5,497 bases of DNA. Origin: Phycisphaerales bacterium. Lineage in GTDB: Bacteria > Planctomycetota > Phycisphaerae > Tepidisphaerales > Tepidisphaeraceae. Location of the stretch: contig JAQGHP010000179.1 in NCBI GenBank assembly GCA_028288775.1, positions 1 to 5,497 of the forward strand, written 5' to 3'. The translations under genes were made by a program, and so were the position numbers. Below the pieces are notes generated by a model. It was not told the DNA's origin and ran no database searches. It was given only the letters and a program-made list of their open reading frames with translations. Of the stretch, positions 1-5,497 are shown one piece after another; the first letter of the stretch is position 1, and each line of letters opens with the position of its first letter.

Positions 1-1365
<1,365 letters not shown>

Positions 1366-1475
1366 GTTCACGGCGAAGACTACTTCGAGGATTTACGGTG
1401 ACATAGCGCCGCGCCGCGGGGCCAACCCGGATGAAGCGTGCGAAGGTAACGCCACGGCCGCAAACTCGATGCGTA

Positions 1476-1697
1476 ATGGAAAGCGTATTCACCGCCATTT
1501 TCGAGAAGGACGGCGATGGCTGGATCGCTTACGTTGCCGAATTACCGGGCGCGAACACGCAAGGCGACACGCTCGATGAGGCGCGTGAAAATCTGAAGGA
1601 AGCGGTGTCTCTGATTCTTGAAGCAAATCGCGAATTGGCGGGACGAAATATTGCCGGGAAAGAAGTGGTTCGAGAAGAACTTTTTGTGACCACCTGA
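1476..1697 (+). CDS. HicB-family antitoxin-like small protein, apparently without HicA
   Basis: The 73-residue product begins MESVFTAIFEKDGDGWIAYV and continues through ELPGANTQGDTLDEARENL to KEVVREELFVTT. This is the pattern of the HicB partial RNase H-like fold: a first strand, a D/E-G-W turn, a second strand ending in PG, then the T-x-x-EA-x-x-NL-x-EA helix. HicB proteins normally neutralise the HicA mRNA interferase, and many also bind DNA. I chose the ATG at 1476 because the fold begins there; an in-frame ATG at 1431 would add 15 Arg/Lys/Pro-rich residues with no family resemblance, and neither start has a convincing Shine-Dalgarno site. No HicA-like ORF lies in the 110 nt before it or the 64 nt after it, where a convergent regulator gene ends. 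The gene reads as less GC-rich than its neighbours (AAA, GAA, ATT and TTT codons), which suggests separate origin. It may be an orphan antitoxin or a HicB-fold protein with another role. Confidence 0.72.
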   Translation: MESVFTAIFEKDGDGWIAYVAELPGANTQGDTLDEARENLKEAVSLILEANRELAGRNIAGKEVVREELFVTT

Positions 1698-1730
1698 ACA
1701 AAACGTGTGCAAGAATTGCAGTTACCCCAG

Positions 1731-1748
1731 GCCGCCCGACCGGGCTGC
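1731..1748. terminator. Possible bidirectional hairpin between convergent genes
   Basis: GCCGCCCG (1731-1738) can pair with CGGGCTGC (1741-1748), with one mismatch and a very tight turn. It lies between the stop of the HicB-like gene (1697) and the stop of the leftward regulator (1762). No T-run follows on either strand, so it is not a canonical intrinsic terminator. The placement is the main argument. Confidence 0.25.
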
Positions 1749-1761
1749 GGGAGTTGAGGAT

Positions 1762-2757
1762 TCACACACTCAGGCTGCCCACACGCATCCCCGTGGGCTC
1801 TTCCAGGGGAGGCGAGGCAGTCGGGCCGGTGGTCCCTGAGTCGTGCCATTCGCCGGCGAGCCAAAGGACGGCCGGGCGGCCGGTGGAGGCGTCGCGGAGC
1901 AGGCCGGCGACGGCGTCGGCGATCTGCCGGGCGGTGCAGAAATATCCGCTGCACGGGGCGGCGGCCCCCAGGCAGCCCACCGCGGCCAACGACGCCTGCC
2001 CGGGCATGGCGGCCCCGGTTTTTTCGAGGTAGCTCTTCACTCTGTCCGCCGCCTCGCTCGATCCGCAGACGATGCCCGTGACGCCCGATTCGATCAGCCC
2101 TCCGATTTCGTCGGTGTTGCACGACTCCACCGAGGCGTCCGGCGCGTAGCGCAGCGCCGCCTGCCGGAGGGCCATGGCGACCGCGCCGCCTTCGGAGGGC
2201 TCGACCGCCGCCAGTTTTCGGTGCCCGGCGAGCAGCAGGTCGCGGCCCAGCCGGGCGACGCCCAGCGTCACGTCGATCAGCACCGAATGCACCGAATACG
2301 TTCCGGGCTCGCGGTTCACCGCCACCAGCGGGATATTCCGCACGACAAGGTCGCGGATGAAGGACTCGGGCGTAGCCAGGGCCGCATCGATCACCGCAAT
2401 GAAGCCGTTCAAGAAGCTTGGCCGCATGTCGGCCACGCTTGTCGCCACCTGCAAATCCGGGTTGACGGCGCGGAGGCCCTGCACCACGGCGGAATCCATC
2501 TCGCCCGGCCCGACCAGCACCAGCCAGCGCCCCTGCTCCCCGGCCATCGGTTCGCTCCCCTTCACGTAGGTGCCGCGCCCGATGCTGCGGTCGAGAACGC
2601 CCTCGGCGGCCAGATCGGTCAGGGCCTTGCTCAGCGTCTTGGCGTTCACGTGGAAGCGTTTGGCCAACGCCCGCTCGCCGGGCAATTTGCCCGCGAGCTC
2701 GCCCGAGGCGATGGCGGCACGGATCTTTTCCCGCAGGCGCTGGAACTTGTAGCTCAT
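1762..2757 (-). CDS. GntR-type winged-helix transcriptional regulator with LacI-like ligand-binding domain
   Basis: A 331-residue cytoplasmic DNA-binding protein. Residues 1-66 form a GntR winged helix: YKFQRLREKIRAAIASGEL, then LPGERALAKRFHVNAKTLSKAL (recognition helix about 38-50), then the wing EGVLDRSIGRGTYV. Residues about 75-305 resemble the periplasmic-binding-protein fold of LacI-type regulators: WLVLVGPG, IPLVAVNRE (142-150), SVLIDVTLGVARLGRDLLLAGHRKLAAVEP (158-187; the D-x-x-x-G and GH-(R/K) positions are typical), GIVCGSSEAAD, and the end segment LWLAGEWHDSG. This arrangement belongs to the AraR-like GntR regulators, which respond to sugars or related ligands; the ligand here cannot be read. 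The start at 2757 is placed where the winged-helix homology begins. The same frame stays open to an ATG at 2952, but those 65 residues are Arg/His-rich and look non-coding. The ribosome site is only fair (AGGCGGGA next to ATG). There is no adjacent co-directional metabolic gene to suggest a regulon. Confidence 0.9.
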   Translation of the reverse strand: MSYKFQRLREKIRAAIASGELAGKLPGERALAKRFHVNAKTLSKALTDLAAEGVLDRSIGRGTYVKGSEPMAGEQGRWLVLVGPGEMDSAVVQGLRAVNPDLQVATSVADMRPSFLNGFIAVIDAALATPESFIRDLVVRNIPLVAVNREPGTYSVHSVLIDVTLGVARLGRDLLLAGHRKLAAVEPSEGGAVAMALRQAALRYAPDASVESCNTDEIGGLIESGVTGIVCGSSEAADRVKSYLEKTGAAMPGQASLAAVGCLGAAAPCSGYFCTARQIADAVAGLLRDASTGRPAVLWLAGEWHDSGTTGPTASPPLEEPTGMRVGSLSV

Positions 2758-3028
2758 TCCCGCCTGCCGCGCCTGCGCCCGCGTGGATCGAAGCGTGCCA
2801 GCCGTCCCCCTCTCATCCCCATGAGGCTGATGGTGTTCCGCAATGTCCATAGGAAAGTCCCGTCGTCGGCGATCATCGCCGCGGTGGGGTAACACAAGTG
2901 ATTGATACGACGAACGCCCGGTCTCAAACCCCTGAGCCCGGAGGAGGCGCATACCTTAACAATATTTTCGGCAACGGAAAGGGAGAACGCACAACCAAAC
3001 GCTCTTATTGTTGTTGGAATATGAAAAC
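2758..3028. other. Non-coding stretch upstream of the regulator, with an AT-rich patch
   Basis: No ORF here resembles a protein. Bases 2951-3030 are markedly AT-richer than the rest of the window (for example CTTAACAATATTTT and CTCTTATTGTTGTTGGAATATG), which would suit a promoter for the leftward regulator starting at 2757. I could not find a -35/-10 pair with proper spacing on either strand, so this is only a candidate promoter zone. A leader of more than 150 nt would then precede the regulator. Confidence 0.35.
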
Positions 3029-3271
3029 TCAGTGGCGTTTTGAAGTACCATGGCTGTTCCCCGGGGGATCGGGGAGGGGTTCATCGCGCGATCGTGGCAG
3101 GGTGAAGCACCAGAGGAGAAGGAGCAGGAAGGACCGCTCGGCCTCATCCATTTCTTGTGATTCAGGTAGGCCGTCACGTTCTGTTTCGAGCGACCGCCGC
3201 ACCCTCACCCAGTCGTGGTTAAGCGGCATGAGCCGGGCTGCATCGTCTCGAAGCCAGTCCTTGTAATTCAT
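3029..3271 (-). CDS. Doubtful small hypothetical protein (80 aa)
   Basis: Reading leftward from the ATG at 3271, the product begins MNYKDWLRDDAARLMPLNHD, carries an acidic segment (ETERDGLPESQEMDEAER) and then a short hydrophobic run (SFLLLLLWCF), and ends in a Pro/Arg-rich tail that looks non-coding. I do not recognise a family. In its favour: an ORF start with the look of a soluble N-terminus (YKDWLRDDAARLMPL), and the same direction as the downstream regulator. Against it: mixed codon use, only a weak GTGTGGT-like ribosome site, and a tail like out-of-frame sequence. It may be the decayed start of a once longer gene, or chance. Confidence 0.25.
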   Translation of the reverse strand: MNYKDWLRDDAARLMPLNHDWVRVRRSLETERDGLPESQEMDEAERSFLLLLLWCFTLPRSRDEPLPDPPGNSHGTSKRH

Positions 3272-3463
3272 ACCACACAATTACATAGCGACAGGCGCGC
3301 CCCGCACGTTGATGCCAGCCGGGACGCCCGGATTTTCTGGTTTACACCCGAGGGAACCGCCCGGTTTCGCGGGTGATCCATCTTGGACCGGGGGCGACAA
3401 TTGGTTCGGATAAGATGCGAAATTTCCTGAGCTTCCAGCCCGCGATTTGCCCGTCCGAACCCC
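3272..3463. other. Spacer without recognised gene
   Basis: Together with the element at 3464-3509 this forms the upstream region of the rightward hydrolase. It is GC-rich with a few short self-complementary patches, such as ACCCG...CGGGT around 3346-3374. ATAAGAT occurs at 3410-3416 and again exactly 70 bp later at 3480-3486. I see no ORF with family resemblance on either strand. Confidence 0.4.
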
Positions 3464-3509
3464 GGAGCCCGATCGCGGTATAAGATTGGGGCCTGATGGA
3501 TCGGGCTCC
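3464..3509 (+). promoter_or_regulatory. Perfect 11-bp inverted repeat around a TATAAG box, upstream of the hydrolase
   Basis: GGAGCCCGATC (3464-3474) and GATCGGGCTCC (3499-3509) are exact reverse complements separated by 24 nt. Inside the gap lies TATAAGAT (3479-3486), a plausible -10 element on the plus strand about 55 nt before the ATG at 3541. No good -35 hexamer sits 16-18 nt upstream of it. The repeat could be a two-half operator over the promoter or, if transcription starts further upstream, a leader hairpin. Confidence 0.4.
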
Positions 3510-3531
3510 ACGGTAAGGAGACGGCAAACAC

Positions 3532-3535
3532 GGAG
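3532..3535 (+). promoter_or_regulatory. Ribosome binding site deciding the hydrolase start
   Basis: GGAG lies 5 nt before the ATG at 3541, and the signal peptide begins directly at that ATG. A stronger-looking AAGGAG at 3515-3520 is about 20 nt away, too far to serve this start. Confidence 0.55.
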
Positions 3536-3540
3536 CTCTC

Positions 3541-4785
3541 ATGACGCGGTTGTTTTCGCGAAACGCGGTTGCCCTGCTCGTCGGCTGGATGGCGTGTGCG
3601 GCACCCGCACTCGCCGCCCCCCACGAAGTGAAGCTGCCCCTCCGGGACGGCAAACTGCATGTGGCCGATCTGTCGGCGGCGGTTTGCCGCGAAGTACACC
3701 TCCCCGCCTTCGAAATCGGCTCGGGCGACATCGACCTGTCGGGACTTCGCGGCTCCCTGTTCGTCCACGCGATGAACGCGGCCTTGAGCGATGGCTGCCG
3801 CCTTACGCTCGACAACGGCGCGCTTGTCCTTCACGTGGACGCGGACAAACTGCCGGCCCATTGCGACGACGCCAAGCTCGCTCTCCGCACGTTCACCCTG
3901 GAGATCGCCCCCGAAGCCGCCGCCCGGCAGGCGAAGCACTGGGGCCTCTTCGTGCCCGAGCACGTAGATCCGACGCGCCCGCTCGTCGTCCTCGTCCACG
4001 GCCTGGACAGCGGCCACGATTGCCTGCGCCCGCTGGGCGACCTCCTCACGCAGGCCGGCTACCAAGTCGCCTACTTCTCCTATCCCGACAACGGCCCGAT
4101 CGACGACAGCGCCAAGCTCTTCGCCGACCGCGTGGCGGCGCTTCATACGGTTGAAGGGCAAATGAAGATCGACATCATCGCCCACAGCATGGGCGGGCTG
4201 GTCGCCCGGGATTACATCGAGGGCGAGCACTACCAGGGCGGCGTAGACCGCCTGATTCTGATCGGCTCTCCCAATTACGGATCGAAGTGGGCGAAGTACA
4301 GTTTGGCCCTGGCCGCGCAGGAGCAGTACCACGAATGGCGGACGGATGCGGATTGGAGCTGGACCTGGGCCATCACCAACGGCCTGGGCGAAGCCGGCCG
4401 CGACCTGAAGCCCAATTCCAAGTTTCTCAAGCGGCTCAACGCCCTGCCGCGAAGGGACGGCGTCCGGTACACGATCATCGCTGGCAACCAGCACCCCGCC
4501 AGCCGGATCGGCGCAAAGATGGCCGACACCGCGGCCCACTGGGTCCCCGACCGCGCGAGCCAGTGGTGGGGCCTTCGGCAATACCAGGGTGGCCTGGAGC
4601 ATTACGCCGACCGACTCCGCCGCCGTACCGGCGTCACGGACGGCCCGGTAAGCATCGAGAGCGCCAAGCTAAAGGGCGTGAGCGATTTCGTAACCGTTGC
4701 CGCGGATCACAACACGCTGATCTACGCCGACGGCATAAACCCGCCGGGCGCGCTGGAGCCGATCAAGAAACGTCTGGCAGAGTAA
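3541..4785 (+). CDS. Exported alpha/beta-hydrolase (lipase/esterase-like) with an extra N-terminal domain
   Basis: A 414-residue protein. It begins with a Sec signal peptide: basic start MTRLFSR, hydrophobic core to about residue 20, cleavage likely after APALA (25). Residues about 31-125 form a separate small domain. The hydrolase core follows: strand RPLVVLVHGLDSG (146-158, oxyanion HG at 153-154), then IDIIAHSMGGLVARDY (210-225) with nucleophile Ser216 in A-H-S-M-G-G, then RLILIGSPNYGSKWA (238-251). TDGPVSIESAKLKGV (366-380) gives Asp367 as the likely acid, and AADHNTLIY (387-395) gives His390, so the triad is Ser216-Asp367-His390. This order and the GSPNYGS segment resemble PGAP1/LipA-type lipases and acyl ester hydrolases; the natural substrate cannot be read. 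A Trp-rich stretch, EWRTDADWSWTWA (265-277), may belong to the lid. The protein would act in the periplasm or outside the cell. It stands alone, with a 5' regulatory repeat and a convergent neighbour downstream. Confidence 0.88.
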   Translation: MTRLFSRNAVALLVGWMACAAPALAAPHEVKLPLRDGKLHVADLSAAVCREVHLPAFEIGSGDIDLSGLRGSLFVHAMNAALSDGCRLTLDNGALVLHVDADKLPAHCDDAKLALRTFTLEIAPEAAARQAKHWGLFVPEHVDPTRPLVVLVHGLDSGHDCLRPLGDLLTQAGYQVAYFSYPDNGPIDDSAKLFADRVAALHTVEGQMKIDIIAHSMGGLVARDYIEGEHYQGGVDRLILIGSPNYGSKWAKYSLALAAQEQYHEWRTDADWSWTWAITNGLGEAGRDLKPNSKFLKRLNALPRRDGVRYTIIAGNQHPASRIGAKMADTAAHWVPDRASQWWGLRQYQGGLEHYADRLRRRTGVTDGPVSIESAKLKGVSDFVTVAADHNTLIYADGINPPGALEPIKKRLAE

Positions 4786-4880
4786 GTGGGAAAAACCCGA
4801 AGGCCGCTACCAAGGAAATCCGAATTCCGAATCCCCGAAACCCGAATCAAATCCCAAATCCGAATGACGAAATCCCAATG

Positions 4881-4969
4881 CAGAGGAAGCCACGAATGGA
4901 CACGAATGCACACGAATAAGAGGTCCTCATTCATTCGTGCCCATTCGTGTTCATTCGTGGCTTACCTCC
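4881..4969. repeat. First inner hairpin, built from CACGAATGNN decamers
   Basis: Three tandem copies of a 10-nt unit (CACGAATG, CACGAATG, CACGAATA, at 4891, 4901 and 4911) face three inverted copies (CATTCGTG at 4932, 4942 and 4952). The arms 4888-4918 and 4932-4962 pair at about 27 of 31 positions, and pairing continues outward through GAGGAAG/CTTACCTCC. The loop is short (about 13 nt). It could serve as a strong transcription terminator for either convergent gene, although it lacks a T-run. Confidence 0.88.
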
Positions 4970-4975
4970 TTCTTC

Positions 4976-5045
4976 GTGGTATGGGCGACCCGCCCATGGG
5001 CCCGCCGCTATAGCGGCATGAACACGGGCGGGCCGCCCGTGCCAC
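4976..5045. repeat. Second inner hairpin, GGGCGRCCCGCCC type with a central palindrome
   Basis: Arms 4976-4997 and 5024-5045 are complementary over 22 positions with four differences, all transitions, as expected for a drifting copy. The centre contains GCCGCTATAGCGGC (5004-5017), a perfect 14-bp palindrome. It directly follows the CACGAATG hairpin and lies inside the outer repeat. Confidence 0.85.
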
Positions 5046-5164
5046 GGGAGGAGGGAAACCACTTCCATACCTTCTCTTCGGGTTTGGGATTTGGTCATTC
5101 GGATTTGATTCGGGTTTCGGGTTTCGGAATTCGGATTTCAGCCCCCCGGGTTTCCGCGCATCGT

Positions 5165-5497
5165 TCACGCCCGCGGCTTCTCATCCTTCTGGTACAGGTC
5201 CAGAAAGAAGTACATCAGTTCCTTCTCCCCCACCTGCCGCGAGCGGTAGTGGCGGAAATGGAATTTTTCGAACAGGCGGATCGCCGGCTCGTGCTCCATG
5301 TACGTGTCGAGGGTAATCTTAAGGTACTGCTGCTCCTGGCAGAAGCGCAGGGCAGTCTCCACCAGGCTGGTACCGATGCCGCGGCGACGGTGCGTGGCGG
5401 CGACGCGGAGGCGGCGGATCTCGCCCACCCCTTCGTCGTGGTGCTGCACGCCGATCATCCCCACCACCTCCCCCGCCGGAATCCCCCCCTCCTCCTG
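5165..5497 (-). CDS. GNAT-family N-acetyltransferase, C-terminal part (5'-truncated by window edge)
   Basis: Reading leftward from base 5497 the frame is open for 110 codons to TGA at 5165-5167, so the start lies beyond the right edge; the in-frame GTG at 5467 is internal to the fold and is not a credible start. GNAT features visible: strand beta4 with VVGMIGVQ, then EIRRLRVAATHRRRGIGTSLVETAL, where R-R-R-G-I-G is the R/Q-x-x-G-x-G/A acetyl-CoA pyrophosphate loop (about 5372-5389). Next come strand beta5 KITLDTY and the AIRLFEKFHFRHY helix-turn typical of motif B. The family moves an acetyl group from acetyl-CoA to an amine on a small molecule or protein; the acceptor cannot be told. The C-terminus ends in a charged tail (YQKDEKPRA). 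It is convergent with the hydrolase gene across the repeat-filled spacer. Confidence 0.9.
   Translation of the reverse strand, partial: QEEGGIPAGEVVGMIGVQHHDEGVGEIRRLRVAATHRRRGIGTSLVETALRFCQEQQYLKITLDTYMEHEPAIRLFEKFHFRHYRSRQVGEKELMYFFLDLYQKDEKPRA

Larger units (their letters stand above)
4815..5139. repeat. Outer inverted repeat, arms 4815-4878 and 5084-5139
   Basis: The left arm is rich in CCGAAT/CCGAAA words and the right arm is its near-complete reverse complement. Perfect blocks are 4815-4830 with 5124-5139 (16 bp) and 4835-4854 with 5101-5120 (20 bp). The rest matches apart from a 7-nt extra piece in the left arm and single mismatches. The arms enclose about 200 nt that contain two further hairpins. 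The element lies between the convergent 3' ends of the hydrolase and the acetyltransferase genes. No coding sequence is apparent. Confidence 0.9.

Noticed and set aside
1366..1475. HicA toxin or terminator between gcvP and the HicB-like gene
   Set aside because: Only 110 nt, with no HicA-like ORF and only weak GC-rich pairing around 1404-1420 without a T-run.
1843..2892. 349-codon rightward ORF opposite the regulator
   Set aside because: Arg/Gly/His-rich translation with no family pattern; it is antisense to the well-supported GntR-LacI gene and is explained by GC-rich codon use.
2755..2952. Longer N-terminus for the regulator (ATG 2952 or 2850)
   Set aside because: The added residues are Arg/His-rich without resemblance to regulators, and neither ATG has a ribosome site.
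3410..3486. Pair of ATAAGAT words 70 bp apart as two promoters
   Set aside because: No properly spaced -35 element for either; a 7-nt word can recur by chance.
3515..3520. AAGGAG as ribosome site for the hydrolase
   Set aside because: About 20 nt from the ATG; GGAG at 3532-3535 has proper spacing.
3268..4602. 444-codon leftward ORF opposite the hydrolase
   Set aside because: Low-complexity Arg/Val/Gly-rich translation lying opposite a gene with a signal peptide and a complete catalytic triad.
4891..4959. CRISPR-like array from the regularly spaced CACGAATG copies
   Set aside because: The units are only 8-10 nt with 2-nt gaps, there are no spacers, and the second half is inverted; it is a hairpin.

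Overview
The window looks like a piece of a GC-rich genome, probably from the Planctomycetota or a nearby PVC-type lineage, and possibly a metagenome contig. This is an inference from three things: the style of the spacers (long nested inverted repeats built from short motifs such as CACGAATG, CCGAAACCCGAAT and GGGCGRCCCGCCC), the hybrid GntR-LacI regulator, and the GC-rich codon use. No marker gene fixes the taxon.

Layout. (1) 1-1365, rightward: the C-terminal part of the glycine cleavage system P-protein (gcvP), cut by the left window edge. It is interrupted in frame by a 126-nt inverted-repeat element (603-728) made of GGACTGA heptamers. (2) 1476-1697, rightward: a small HicB-fold, antitoxin-like protein with no HicA partner in the window. 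(3) 1762-2757, leftward: a transcription regulator with a GntR winged helix and a LacI-type ligand-binding domain, convergent with the HicB-like gene. (4) 2758-3540: a mostly non-coding stretch with an AT-rich patch, one doubtful small leftward ORF (3029-3271), and a perfect 11-bp inverted repeat bracketing a TATAAG box just upstream of the next gene. (5) 3541-4785, rightward: an exported alpha/beta-hydrolase (lipase/esterase-like) with a visible Ser-Asp-His triad and an extra N-terminal domain. (6) 4786-5164: a convergent spacer almost filled by three inverted repeats, an outer pair enclosing two separate hairpins. (7) 5165-5497, leftward: the C-terminal part of a GNAT acetyltransferase, cut by the right window edge.

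The genes do not form an obvious pathway. Orientations alternate, so each appears to be its own transcription unit, and the 3'-3' junctions carry hairpins. The most unusual feature is the palindromic element inside gcvP. It has kept the reading frame open and would add about 42 Ser/Thr/Pro/Gln-rich residues near the active site of a conserved metabolic enzyme. The repeats filling the 3' spacer near the right edge have a similar design (short tandem units in inverted arms), so the genome may carry several families of such hairpin elements, at least one of which can enter coding sequence.
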